Shown: positions 23,692-35,138 of the stretch, piece after piece
How positions within the stretch are numbered: position 1 is the stretch's first letter
Layout: each line of letters opens with the position of its first letter
DNA from: Pleurodeles waltl
Lineage: Eukaryota; Chordata; Amphibia; Caudata; Salamandridae
Direction of reading: 5' to 3'
DNA length: 64,000 bases
Assembly: GCF_031143425.1 (NCBI RefSeq)
Contig: NC_090445.1
Span: 1,195,020,691-1,195,084,690, forward strand
The notes under the pieces: model-generated
Told to the model about the DNA's origin: nothing
The model's input: only the letters and a program-made list of their open reading frames with translations
The model's database searches: none
Translations under genes and position numbers: made by a program

Positions 23692-25146
23692 TCAAACCAA
23701 GAAATCCTGCAGCACTGACTGTGCAAAATGGCCGTCCCTTCTGACCTCAGAGTCCAAACAGTAATGTTTCGCAAAAGTGTGAAGGGACGACCAAGTTGCG
23801 GCCTTGCAGATGTCGACCACAGGAACACCTCTGGCCAAGGCCGAAGTGGCCGACTTAGCTCTGGTGGAATGAGCTCTAATACCATCAGGAGGATCCTTCT
23901 TTGCTAAAGAGTAACAGATTTTAATGCAAAGAACAACCCACCTGGAGAGTGTTCTCTTGTGGACTACCTTTCCTCTCCTCTTGCCCACGTATCCGATGAA
24001 CAGCTGATACTCCAGCCTGAAATCCTTCGTTCTATCAATGAAGAAGCTTAACGCCCTCTTTGGGTCCAAGCGATGTAGTCTCTCTTCCTCCTTTGAAGGA
24101 TGAGGCGGAGGATAGAACGTGGACAAAGTAATCGTCTGGGCCAAATGGAAGGGTGAAACAACCTTCGGGAGGAAAGCAGCCTTGGTCCTCAACATCACCT
24201 TATCCCCATAAAAAGTTGTAAAAGGGGGTTTTACCGATAAGGCCTGCAACTCACTCACTCTCCTTGCAGATGTTATAGCCACCAGGAAGACTGTTTTAAT
24301 AACTAAGTACCTTAAGGGGCAAGAATGCATAGGCTCAAAAGGGGACCCCATAAGGAAAGTCAGGACCAAGGACAAATCCCATTGAGGCATAACGAATGGT
24401 TTTGGAGGATATTTATTTAGAAGACCTTTCAAGAATCTAAGAACAATAGGGGATTTAAATAACAATGGTTGGTCTGGAAGACAAATGAAGGGTGACAAGG
24501 CAGACAAGTAACCTTTAATAGTAGCCACTGCACAACCTTTCTGCGCTAGTGACAAAGCAAAAGACAAAACATCTGACAGATGAGCATGTAAGGGATCAAT
24601 CTGTCTCTCTCCACACCACATAACAAATTTAGACCACCTATTAGCGTAGATAGATTTAGTGGAGTGTCGCCTGGCCGCTAATATAACATCCACTACATCA
24701 GGCGGGAGAGAGAAGGAACTCAGGTTGCCCAGTTCAATCTCCAGGCATGTAGGTGCAGACTCTGGAGGTTGGGGTGTAAAACCTGCCCCTGCGACTGCGA
24801 GAGGAGGTCTGCCCTGAGAGGGAGACGGAGCGGAGGGCACAGCGAGAGTTGGAGAAGGTCGGAGTACCACACCCTCCTTGGCCAATCCGGAGCTATTAAG
24901 ATGACTTGGGCCCGGTCTTGGCGAATCTTCCTCAACACTCGAGGAATCAAGGGTATGGGGGGAAACGCGTAAAGCAACTGGTCGCACCAGGTTATCTGAA
25001 ACGCGTCCCCCAACGCTCCCTGCACCGGATACTGGAGGCTGCAGTATAACGGACAGTGCGTGTTCTCCAGAGTGGCAAACAGATCTATCCGAGGAAACCC
25101 CCACATCTGGAAGATTAAATGGACTTGATCTGGATGGAGACGCCAC
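23692..25146 (-). CDS. DIRS tyrosine recombinase, apparently intact
   Basis: A 484-codon frame. The N-terminal 140 residues are Ser/Pro-rich and overlap the RNase H frame; the usable start is uncertain. A SAM-like core-binding region follows (about 145-240, starting VVDVILAARRHSTKSIYANR). The catalytic domain carries the canonical set: Arg about 295 in SARRVSEL, His426-x-x-Arg429 in AHSTRAKSA, Trp452 in AATWSS and the nucleophile Tyr462 in KHYCLD. The enzyme would join the circular DNA intermediate to the target through a covalent 3'-phosphotyrosine link. No stop or missing catalytic residue is visible, so this is the best-preserved gene in the window. Confidence 0.92.
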   Translation of the reverse strand: MASPSRSSPFNLPDVGVSSDRSVCHSGEHALSVILQPPVSGAGSVGGRVSDNLVRPVALRVSPHTLDSSSVEEDSPRPGPSHLNSSGLAKEGVVLRPSPTLAVPSAPSPSQGRPPLAVAGAGFTPQPPESAPTCLEIELGNLSSFSLPPDVVDVILAARRHSTKSIYANRWSKFVMWCGERQIDPLHAHLSDVLSFALSLAQKGCAVATIKGYLSALSPFICLPDQPLLFKSPIVLRFLKGLLNKYPPKPFVMPQWDLSLVLTFLMGSPFEPMHSCPLRYLVIKTVFLVAITSARRVSELQALSVKPPFTTFYGDKVMLRTKAAFLPKVVSPFHLAQTITLSTFYPPPHPSKEEERLHRLDPKRALSFFIDRTKDFRLEYQLFIGYVGKRRGKVVHKRTLSRWVVLCIKICYSLAKKDPPDGIRAHSTRAKSATSALARGVPVVDICKAATWSSLHTFAKHYCLDSEVRRDGHFAQSVLQDFLV

Positions 25147-26807
25147 TCGTGGTCGACCGAGAAATGGCGACTGAGACTGTCAGCACGTACATTCTAGACC
25201 CCGGCCAGATGATTTGCTACCAAGCAAATCTGATGGTCCTTTGCCCAGGACCATAGTCGAAGAGCTTCTCTGCAGAGAAGGTACGACCCTACTCCTCCCT
25301 GTTTGTTTATGTACCACATCGCGATAGTATTGTCCGTCAGGACATGTACCGACTGACCACGAAGGGAAGGGAGGAAGGCCTTGAGAGCCAGACGTACAGC
25401 CCGCAACTCCAACAGATTGATATGAAAAATCTGTTCCTCTGGAGACCAAAGCCCTTTGATCTCCAGATCCCCCAGATGAGCTCCCCACCCTAGAGTGGAA
25501 GCATCCGTTATGACCGTGGCCACTGGTGGTGACTGCGCGAACGGCTTTCCTTGTGAAAGATTGTTGCCCGCAATCCACCACTTCAAGTCCACAGCAGCAT
25601 CTCTGGAGATCTTGACAGCACCTTCCAGATCTCCTTTGTGTTGAGACCACTGCCTTCGGAGGCACCACTGAAGAGCCCTCATGTGCCAGCGAGCATGCGT
25701 GACCAACAGTATGCAGGAGGCAAACAGACCGAGCAGACGAAGGACCTTGAGGACTGGAACTACCGCTCCATTTCGAAACCTTTGAACCAACTCCTGAATA
25801 TCTTGAATCCGCTGAGGCGGAGGAAAGGCTCGATTCAATGTTGTATCCAGTACTGCCCCTATGAACAGGAGGCGCTGAGAGGGCTCCAGGTGAGATTTGG
25901 GCACGTTCACCGAAAAGCCCAGGTCGAACAACAACTGGGTTGTTGACTGCAGATGATGCGACACAAGCTCCGGGGACTTGGCTTTGATCAACCAGTCGTC
26001 CAAGTAAGGGAATACTGCTATCCCCTTCCTTCTGAGCTCCGCCGCAACCACCGACACCACCTTTGTGAAGACTCGAGGTGCTGAAGTAAGACCAAACGGG
26101 AGGACCGCAAACTGATAGTGCTGCGACCCTACCACAAACCGGAGATACTTCCTGTGCGACTTGAGTATCGGGATATGAAAATAAGCATCCAGCAAGTCGA
26201 CAGACACCATCCAATCTTCCTTGTTCAATGCCAAAAGCACCTGAGCTAGGGTCAGCATCTTGAACTTTTCCTGTTTGAGGAACCAATTCAAGATCCTCAG
26301 GTCCAGGATTGGTCTCAACCGACCATCCTTCTTGGGAATCAGGAAGTACCTTGAGTAACAACCTCGACCCCTTTCCTGCTCAGGGACCAACTCCACTGCG
26401 CCCTTTGAAAGGAGGACTTGAACTTCCTGTTCTAACAACAGGAGGTGTTCTTCTGAACAATAAGATGGGCGGGGCGGAATGGGGGGTGGAAACTCCCGAA
26501 AGGGAAGGGTGTAGCCTTTTCCCACAATGCTGATAACCCAAGTGTCCGATGTAATAGTCTCCCACTTGTGGAGAAAATGCCGTAACCTTCTCCCTACAGG
26601 AGAGGAGTGAGTGGGAAATGGTGGAAGCCTAAGGCTGCTTTCCCCGCTGCACCCCTCCAGAGGACGAGGAAGAGGCAGAGTGCTGCTGAGAGGCTCCCCT
26701 AGTGCGGGCCCTACCCCTCCCTCTAAATGATCTATAGGAGAGGGAAGAGGTGGGTTGCTGGAATCTCCCCTGAAAGGAAGAGGAGGAAGAGCCACGCCCA
26801 AATCCAC
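24720..26807 (-). pseudogene. DIRS reverse transcriptase-RNase H, one in-frame amber stop
   Basis: The frame opens at 26807 (overlapping the end of gag) and runs 537 codons to an amber codon at about 25,192-25,194. The same frame continues beyond it to 24720, so a single substitution, probably from a Gln codon, truncates the protein. RT blocks: FLIPKKDGRLRPILDLR (about 156-171), SVDLLDAYFHIPI (motif A, about 202-214), LPFGLTSAPRVF (about 236-247), YLDD (268-271). RNase H blocks: TDAST (Asp435), LLELRA (Glu467), TDNT (Asp492). The part after the amber codon includes FPRIDLFAT, typical of the DIRS C-terminal region before the recombinase. Confidence 0.9.
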
Positions 26808-28712
26808 GAAACCTCCTGAAAAATCTGGAGGAGGCAGAAGAAGGGGCTTGCAGCCCTAATGATTTGGCTGTGGCCCTGCTTTCTTTAAATCTCTCCAAGG
26901 CCGAATCCGCTTTGGCTCCAAACAGTTTGTCCCCATCAAACGGGAGGTCCAACAGGGTCGACTGCACGTCCGCAGAGAACCCTGAGTTGCGGAGCCAGGC
27001 CTGTCTCCTTGCCACCACAGCCGTGCCCATCGCCCTAGCCACCGAGTCGGTCGTGTCCAGCCCAGACTGGATAATCTGGGTTGCGGCAGCCTGGGCATCC
27101 AAGACAACGTTCAAAAGACCCTGGGGAAGCTCCGTAAATGAAGATGATATATCGTCCATAAGAGCATGGATGTATCTCCCCAGAAGTCGCAAGAGGAAAA
27201 TATCTTCTTGGATTGTGCGTCCAGCTTTTTGGAGTCCCTGTCTCCTGGTACCGTCGGGAAAGATCCAGGCGCTGACCTAGAGGAACAGGAGGCTTGCACC
27301 ACCAAGCTCTCCGGCGTAGGGTGTCTAGACAGAAAGCCAGGGTCAGATGGCGCCGCCCGATATCTCCTGGCCACAGCCCTATGAACAGCCGAGGAAGATA
27401 CTGGCTTCTTCCACACCTCTAACACCGGATCAAGCAAAGCCTCATTGAATGGCAAGAGAGGCTCCGCTGCAGCAGAGGCCGGATGTAGTACCTCAGTCAG
27501 CAAATTCTGCTTCGCCTCTGCCACCGGCAAAGGCAGGTCCAGAAAGTTAGCTGCCTTTCTTACCACTGCGTGAAAGGTAGCAGCCTCCTCCGTATACTCC
27601 CCTGGAGATAATAGGTCCCACTCATGGGAAGTATCCAGCCCACTGGCTGTATCCAGACCATGAAGTCCATCACCAGAGTCCTCAACCTCTCCTTCCTCCA
27701 AGACTCGTTGGTATTCTTGCTCTTCCAAAAGACGGAGAGCACGCCTTCTCGGGTGCAGTCTCTCCTCGATACGCGGAGTCGACATGGCCTCCGCCGAAGT
27801 CGAGGATCGGCGCCGATCTCTGGAACCATCCGACGCCACGTCCGGCGCCGAGGTAGGAGCCGGACGAAGAAAGTCACGTCTTGGAGTCTCCGATGGACCC
27901 GCCGGAGTCACAGGACGAAATCCTGAAGTCGACGGGATGGAAACCTCCGGGGCCAAAACCTCTGGAGCCACCGGAGCATCCACCGGCGCCGAGCCCACAT
28001 TCCCTAAAGGGAGAAAGGGCATAAAGGGTGCCGACCGTAGAGGCGCAGGATCACCCAATGAAAAGGCCAAGGGCCCCGAAGGACCAGCCGGAGCACCTCC
28101 GGGAGCCATCTGCTGAAAGATGGTATACATCGCATTCAGAAATGCGGTATTATCGGCTCCAGGGGTGGGAAAAGCCGGATACTGGGGTGCCTGGATCGAA
28201 GGCGACCCAGACGCCAGCCTCGACGTCCGCGACGCCGGAGAAAACACATGAGGCTGCGTCACCTCAATCACAGATGCCTGTCCAGGCGAAGTCGGTGACG
28301 CCGGAGAGGGCAACGGCATCGATGGATGTGGCGTGACCATGGGACTGACCTCCCAAGTCTTCTGACGCCGACCTGAAGGCGACCTCGAACGAGACTCCTT
28401 GCTGGAATCCCTACGGCGCCGGGAGTCTCGATGACGCCGATGAGACCTTGGCGAAGAAGACTTCTTATGATGTTTTTTCTCCTTCCTTTTCGACTTCGCC
28501 ATGAACAGTTTAGCCTCACGTTCTTTCAGGGCCTTCGGATTCATGTGCTGACATGAATCACAAGTTGCGACGTCGTGGTCGGAGCTTAAACACCATAAAC
28601 AGTCGGAGTGAGGATCAGTAACGGACATCTTGCCGCCACACTCTCGACAGGGCTTGAAACCCGACTTCCTCTGAGACATTATCACCGCAGAGAGAAATCC
28701 CAGAAAATACAC
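26629..28712 (-). pseudogene. DIRS gag-like protein, split by a frameshift
   Basis: Frame 28712-27111 gives the N-terminal part. A likely start is the inner Met of MSQRKSGFKPC. Paired cysteines (C-x2-C at GFKPCREC, CLWC and CDSC) suggest a zinc ribbon, followed by an Arg/Ser/His-rich basic tract (about residues 70-120) and a Pro-rich middle. Near 27,190-27,200 the frame shifts by one base; the gag continues in frame 27192-26629 with LLGRYIHALMDDISSSFTEL and ends in a Gly/Arg/Ser-rich, RGG-like tail. Gag would package element RNA. The last ~180 bases overlap the RT frame, as usual in DIRS elements. Confidence 0.82.
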
Positions 28713-28777
28713 TGTAACTATGAAAGTAACAGTAGCTCCCTCGAAGATAACCGTTTCGAATGCACGGAAAAAAGGGA

Positions 28778-28948
28778 ACTCACGTCGGCACGTCGGCGAG
28801 GACCTCTTATTGCCTGTATGACATCAGACGGCGTCGCGTGAGCTAATGTGACGTCCTCGTCGACGTGCAGAAGCTAGGAAGAAGATTTCCTTCTAATGCT
28901 GGCGCCATGGGAGTATTCATTAGGTGAGGAATCCACAGGTAGTTGTAT
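28778..28948. repeat. DIRS right inverted terminal repeat
   Basis: Reverse complement of 23036-23212 with a few substitutions. The element ends at ATCAGAAG (28958). On the minus strand this is the 5' end, upstream of gag. Confidence 0.9.
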
Positions 28949-28958
28949 CCATCAGAAG

Positions 28959-29397
28959 GTGTAAATTCACATTCACCATGCTAAGGGCTTTTGACTTTAT
29001 CTCACTTTGCCTATGCAGATGATGTGCTGAGGCACACCAAAATAGGCATGCCGAGATCAATCATCGAGTTAAAAAATTACGTGAAAGCAAACAACCTAGA
29101 AATAAACACGTCCAAAACTAAAGTAATGTTAATTTCTAAAGGTCCTGCTCAGTCGTTAAAATCTACTTGGATGCTGAACTCCTTGAAGAAGTCAACTGTA
29201 ATAAATACCTGGGGCTTTATTTGAACAACAAGCTAAACTTTTCAGAGCACAACCGTTATGTTACCAGAAATGCACATGCACTAATCCACGCATTTTAACC
29301 CCTTGCGTAAAAGACTGGATGGGTCCTATTTTAAACCTCTTCTGTTCATAACAACTGCCAGATTCCGAGAGTGGCATATTCAAGTACTGGTTTCACA
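28959..29397 (+). pseudogene. LINE reverse transcriptase, distal part
   Basis: Directly after the DIRS element the plus-strand LINE resumes. Motif C is present as SHFAYADDVLRHTK (28998-29039), reached after a one-base frame change. It is followed by LKNYVKANNLEINTSKTKVM, the thumb-proximal block of many LINE RTs. The text SYFKPLLFITTARF (near 29,325-29,370) continues the element, which then stops at about 29,397, where the composite repeat begins. Confidence 0.75.
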
Positions 29398-30029
29398 GTC
29401 AAGGGTCGCTCCCCAGGGGGGTGGAGGTAGCGGGAGGGCAGGGTGGCAAATATATTTTAGGCCATTTCTGCCCCCCCTGAGGGCAGATCGGCCTATTGTT
29501 ATTAGGCAAGCCTCTAGGTGCTAGGGATACATTTTTTGGGAAGTTTTTTTTTTGTTTTGTTTTGTTTTTTGAGGCGGGGAGCAACCCCTTAGGGAAGGGT
29601 CGCTCCCCGGGGGAGGGGAGGGCAAATTTATTTAAGGCCTTTTCTTTTTTTAGACCATTTCTGCCTCCCTTGGGGGCAGATCGGACGATTTTTGTTAGGC
29701 CAATCTGTATGGGGGCAGAAACCAATTAGGCACCAGGGATTGGTGTGTGTGTATGCGTGTGTTTTCTTTAGGGGGGCAGTCCCTTGGGTAAGGGTCGCTC
29801 CCCATGGGGGCACATTACTGTTGGTCATATCTGCCCCCCATTGGGAGCAGACGCCCACCAGAGGCCAGGGAAGTTTTTTTTTTTCAAAAATAAGAGGGTG
29901 GGGTATGGCCATACTCCCACCCCAAATAAATGGGGCCAAAGTTGTTCTGCCCACCAGTGGGCAGATGGGGCAATTACCCCCGATCCACACCGGGGGGGGG
30001 GGCAGAAAGTCTACTTGATGCCAGGGAAT

Positions 30030-30031
<2 letters not shown>

Positions 30032-30100
<69 letters not shown>
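30032..30100. repeat. (TA)n microsatellite
   Basis: About 34 uninterrupted AT dinucleotides inside the composite repeat. Confidence 0.95.
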
Positions 30101-30103
<3 letters not shown>

Positions 30104-30639
30104 GGTGGTGGCTACCAACCAGTATGGGCCTGGTTACGGCCCCACCTCAACTCAAGGGGGTAACAGTCTTTCAGCTCTCCCCCGCACTCTAAAACATCTT
30201 ATCCCACAGCAAGCAAGAAGACATTTGATTATTTGGGGTTTTAGTTTTACATTTGGGCCATGAGAGCTTGGCTTACTCTCAAAATCGTCCCACTTGGAAT
30301 GGTGAAAGCTACACTTTATGGACTTTGGGACGGTGCCATGTAGAAAAATCCACAAGACCCAGACACATCTGAAAACTAAACATCTGGGTGAATCCAGGGT
30401 GGTGTGTTTCACATGCAACCGCATCATTTTTGTACCCACAATCCCCTGCAAACCTCAACTTTGCTGGAAATCACACATTTTCCCCACGTTTTTGTGATGG
30501 AACCTTCCGGAAACTGCAGGAATCCACAAAATTCCTACCACCCAGCATTGTCTCATCTATACCGATAACAATTCTGCTGCACTTGTCAGCCTAAAAATGT
30601 TTTTTTTGCAAACTGCCCTTTTGGACCCACTTTGGTTCC

Positions 30640-31850
30640 CCCTCAATATCGACATGTTTTTGTCTCTTCCCTTTCACAAGCACTTGGCCCACCTACACAA
30701 ATGAGGTATCATTTTTACCGGGAGAATGAGGGGAACATTGGGTGGTATGAAATCTGTCCCAGTGCAGTGATCCCACACAGAAATTTGGGAAAAATTTGAT
30801 TTTTTAACTTAATTTGAGGTTTGCTGAGGATTCTGGGTAAGAAAACATTGGGTGATCCACGCAAGTCACACCTCACTGGACTCCCTCGGGTGTCTAGTTT
30901 TCAGAAATGTCTAGGTTTGGTAGGTTTCCCTAGAAGGCTGCTGAGCCCAGGACCAAAAATGCAGGTGCCCCCCGCAAAAACAGGTAGTTTTGTATTTGAT
31001 AATTTTGATATGTCCAGATAGTGTTTTGGGGCATTTCCTTTCGCGGGCAGTAGGCCCACCCACAAAAGTGAGGTACCATTTTTATCGGGAGACTTGGGGG
31101 AACACTGGGTGGGAGGAAATTTGTGGCTCCTCTCTGATTCCAGAACCTTCTGTCATCGAAATGAGAGGAAAAAGTGTTTTTTTGGCCAAATTTTGAGGTT
31201 TGCAAAGGATTCTGGGTAACAGAACCTGGTCAGAGCCCCACAAGTCACCCCATGTTGGATTCCCCTAGGTGTCTAGTTTTCAAAAATGCGCTGGTTTGCT
31301 AGGTTTCCCAGGGGCCGGCTGAGCTAGAGGCCAAAATCCACAGGTAGGCAGTTTGTAAAAAAGACCTCTGTTTTCTGTGGAAAAATTTGATGTGTCCGCG
31401 TTGTGTTCTGGGGCATTTCCTTTCGCGGGCGCTAGGCCTACCCCCACAAGTGAGGTACCATTTTTATTGGGAGACTTGGGGGAACGCTGGGTGGAAGGAA
31501 ATTAGTGGCTCTTCTCAGATTCCAGAACTTTCTGTCACCGGAATGAGAGGAAAACATGTTTTTTTTGGCCAAATTTTGAGGTTTGCAAAGGATTCTGGGT
31601 AACAGAACCTGGTCAGAGCCCAGTCACCCCATCTTGGATTCCCCTAGGTGTCTAGTTTTCAAAACTGCGCAGGTTTGCTAGGGTTTCCTAGGTGCCGGCT
31701 GAGCTAGAGGCCAAAATCCACAGCTAGGCACTTTGCAAAAAACAGCTCTGTTTTCTTTGTGAAAATGTGATGTGTCCACTTTGTGTTTTGGGGCATTTAC
31801 TGTCGCTGGTGCTAGGCCTATCCACGCAAGTGAGGTACCATTTTTATCCG
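30640..31850. repeat. Diverged ~375-bp tandem repeat, about 3-4 units
   Basis: Shared landmarks recur at intervals of about 369, 382 and 378 bp: GGCATTTCCTTTCGCGGGC, GGTACCATTTTTAT, GATTCTGGGTAACAGAACC and CCCCTAGGTGTCTAGTTTTC. The units differ by many substitutions and small indels, so the duplication is older than the 311-bp array at 56.5 kb. Confidence 0.75.
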
Positions 31851-32936
31851 GAGACGTGGGGGAACACAGAATAGCAAAACAAGTGTTATTGCCCCTTGTC
31901 TTTCTCTACATTTTTTCCTTCCAAATGTAAGACAGTGTGTAAAAAAGACGTTTATTTGAGAAATGCCCTGTAATTCACATGCTAGTATGGGCACCCCGGA
32001 ATCAGAGATGTGCAAATAACCACTACTTCTCAACACCTTATCTTGTGGCCATTTTGGAAATACAAAGGTTTTCTTCATACCTATTTTTCACTTTTTATAT
32101 TTCAGCAAATTAATTTCTGTATACCCGGATTAGAATAAAAACCCATTGTAAGGTGCAGCTCATTTATTGGCTCTGGATACCTAGGGTTCTTGATGAACCT
32201 ACAAGCCCTATATATCCCCGCAACCAGAAGAGTCCAGCTGACGTAACAGTATATTGCTTTCAAAAATCTAATATCGCAGGAAAAAGTTACAGAGTAAAAC
32301 GTGGAGAAAAATAGGTGTTTTTTTCACCTCAATTTCAATATTTTTTTATTTCAGCTGTTATTTTCTGTAGGAAACACTTGTAGGATCTACACAAATGATT
32401 CCTTGCTGAATTCAGATTTCGGTCTTCTTTTCAGAAATGTTTAGCTTTCTGGGATCCAGCATTGGTTTCTCACCCATTTCGGTCACTAACTGGAAGGAGG
32501 CTGAAAGCACAACAAATAGTCAAAATGAGGTATGTCCCGGTAAAATGTCAAAATTGTATTGAAAAATTGGGTTTTCTAATTCAAGTCTGCCTGTTCCTGA
32601 AAGCTGGGAAGATGGTGATCTTGCCACCGCAAACCCTTTGTTGATGCCATTTTCAGGGATAAAACCAAGAGCCACCTTCTGCAGCCCTTTTTTCCCTTTT
32701 GTTTGAAAAAAAACAAAATTTTCACAGTATTTTGGCTAATTTCTTGGTCTCCTTCAGGGGAACCTACAAAGTCTGGGTACCTCTAGAATCCCTAGGATGT
32801 TGGAAAAAAAAGGACGCATATTTGGCATGGGTAGCTTATGTGAACAAAACGTTATGAGGGCCTAAGCGCAAACTGCCCCAAATAGCCAAAAAAAGGCTTG
32901 GCACAGGAGGGGAAAAGGCCTGGCAGCGAAGGGGTT

Positions 32937-33970
32937 AATCCATCATGTCCTCAAGTGGAAGATCACGCTTCACAAGATAAATGTGCAACATTTAATATCT
33001 TATTTGTCACAAAAATTAATGATATCCAGTGTATTGTGAAGGATGACAACATTTCCATATCTTTTCCCTACTGAGTGTGCAGGAGGCTAATCTGTTTAGA
33101 ATTCTACCCAATGAGACTTACACATTTGTGTCATTCTAAGGATATGTGTTACCCATATGTGCCCCTATGTATAGCCTACTCTCCTTTGAGACCTGAGAAT
33201 TTGCTGAGGATCTGGCTGTAGTCATTGCCAAACACTTTATTTTTTTTGCCCGTGGAACTGACGCCATTTTTCTGAGGCACATTGATGCCTTTGTAGAAAT
33301 ATGATTCGATGCCAGAGCACTGAAGACCAACTGCCACATTGTGGGGCTACAGAAGACTACGAAATGCTGAACAAAATCTTATTTAATCAGTTGCAGGATA
33401 TTGTGGATGTTGAAACCATCCCAGACCACCTTGAGGCAGATATCTGTGGCATCTGAAAACTTAAAACTGGCTCATGAATGTGATGTTGCAATAGTCCACT
33501 ATCAAGGATAAACAGTAGTTCAAACTCCACGTAGTGTTTCAGATTCAAGCTTTTTCAGTAGAACAGTGTCCTCTCCTTCAGTCTGCAGCCAAATGCAGAG
33601 ACTGTGATCTTGAAACAACTGTCCATTATCTAAACCTCTGTTTTTATTCCCTTGTTACAAGGCACCTTTCCCCACATCCACTTAAGGAAGTGTTCAAAAG
33701 ATTCTCAAATGTCATTCCAGGTTACAGATCCAACTCATGTTGCTAGTTGACTCCAGGTGTGTTCTGGTTCTATGTGGATGTATAAGTTGTGAAGTCTGAT
33801 GAGCTTGCCTAAGGGACACCTGTACCTGGTGTAAATATGAGGTGACAGAGGAACCCTTTGGAACTAAGCATGTTAGTCCTGCTAAGCTTGAGCCTGTATC
33901 ATTTTCTATATTAAGTTGAGTTTTAGAGGAGTCATTTAATGCAACAAAACACAGGTCCATATATCTTTGA
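32937..33970 (+). pseudogene. LINE C-terminal zinc-knuckle region and 3' end
   Basis: The plus-strand LINE resumes after the composite repeat. Broken frames give a recognisable ORF2 C-terminus, for example 'HLFRILPNETYTFVSF'. Frame 33534-33746 contains CRDCDLETTVHYLNLCF, a C-x2-C...H-x4-C knuckle of the type found at the ORF2 C-terminus of several LINE clades. AT-rich 3' sequence follows. A TAATAAAA stretch near 34,145 could be the element's polyadenylation signal. Confidence 0.55.
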
Positions 33971-35138
33971 AACCCTCACAGGTAGGTAAGAGGAATGTGG
34001 TGGTACTGCATGACATATATGATTAATATATATAGGAGGATGAAGGTGGATAATTGATTACGGTCTGTTTTTATGTGTAGAGTGTTGGCCTTTATTTTGG
34101 GTTTGTTTTGGTTAACTTTATTTGTGTATGTTGAATATTTAATATAATAAAACTCTGAACCACAATGGTTAATGAAAACTACTATTTTTTAGTCACATGG
34201 TTGGCTGTTGTGGCATAATATTGTATACTTACTATTTCTATTGTGTTAGTCTTTTACAAATGTTTGCTAAAATCTTCAATACAATTATTTAAAAACAAAG
34301 AAAAAGAGACTGGACAATACTCACCAGGGGGTTGAACCTTAAAGTACTTTTAAGCTATTTCTATTTATAAGGCAAGCATAAATAGACGCGTCCTGGCTCT
34401 AGAATAAGAGTTAGATTAGCCCACAACAAGAGCAGCTAAAAAATGCCACATTTCAAGGCCTTACAGATAACAAGGTATAGACTGGATCTCAAGGGGAAGA
34501 GCATTCCAGAGTGATGTAGCCTTGAAGGCGAAGGTACAACCTCTTTGTGGCACTCTTTCGATCTTAGGAATGCAGTACAAAAACATTCTGAGATCAAGGA
34601 GAATGCAGTGGAAAATAATAGTGTAAAAGATGTGCAATAGTGGGAAGGTCTATGTTGTGCAGTTCTTTAAAAACAAATAAATAGGCTTTTAAAAACACCC
34701 TTTCTTCATGGGAAGCCGTGTAGTCTTTTAGGTAGGTTGGAGACTGAGGCCCAATGAACAAGATTCAGTAACAGTCTACAGTCTGGCAGAAGGCTTTTGA
34801 ACACGCTCAAAAGATGGAGAGTAGACACAAGAAGGCCTTAATATAAGGCATTTGCATAGTTCAGTCTCAAATCCACCATAGACCTTATCACCTTAAAATG
34901 TGTTTCCCTCTAAAGTAAGGGAGTTTTTTTAAAAAAAAGTCAAGTAAAGAAAGCATTGACAAGCTACTTTGTCAATATGAGACTTCAGATATAAAGTGTT
35001 AGTGAAATATACACACAGACATTTTACTCCTGAAGTAAGACAGATGCCCCAAGAGTCTGACCACTAAGCAGTAGTACAGATCAAGGTGGGCCATCCATCA
35101 CTACAACCTCTATCTTGTCAGCATAAAGCTACAAATTG
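33971..35138. other. Gene-free stretch
   Basis: AT-rich sequence with no recognised gene. Around 34,430-34,900 the composition is more even and suggests an interspersed repeat, but no ends or target duplications could be drawn. Confidence 0.35.

Larger units (their letters stand above)
23000..28958 (-). mobile_element. DIRS-type tyrosine-recombinase retrotransposon, nearly intact
   Basis: This 5.96-kb element has the full DIRS layout on the minus strand: inverted terminal repeats, gag (28712 to 26629), reverse transcriptase-RNase H (26807 to about 24720), overlapping tyrosine recombinase (25146-23692), and an internal complementary region (23537-23647) whose two halves complement the extreme ends. 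There is no integrase, protease or LTR. It sits in the reverse transcriptase of a plus-strand LINE with no obvious target duplication, as expected for integration of a circular intermediate by a recombinase. Only two coding lesions are apparent: a frameshift in gag near 27,190 and an amber codon in RT-RNase H near 25,192. Insertion is therefore probably recent. Confidence 0.92.
29398..32936. mobile_element. Large non-coding composite repeat inserted in LINE
   Basis: About 3.5 kb with no coding frame splits the plus-strand LINE. The left part (29398-about 30020) has four degenerate blocks built on GGGTCGCTCCCC and GGGCAGATCGG motifs, spaced about 100-200 bp. A (TA)n tract follows. The middle (about 30640-31850) has four diverged copies of a ~375-bp unit, recognisable by 'GAGGTA(C/T)CATTTTTA' (near 30703, 31069, 31451, 31829). 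The right end reads GCGAAGGGGTTAA. The superfamily is unknown to me. The TTAA at the right edge would fit a piggyBac-like end, but no matching left end is found. Confidence 0.6.

Noticed and set aside
25638..27280. Plus-strand frames of 70-140 codons across the DIRS element
   Set aside because: Antisense shadows of the DIRS reverse transcriptase and gag frames on the minus strand.
29295..32938. TTAA-flanked piggyBac-like element starting at 29295
   Set aside because: TTAACCCCTT at 29295 resembles the right end, but LINE coding sequence (FKPLLFITTARF) continues past it to about 29,395, so the left TTAA is more likely coincidence.
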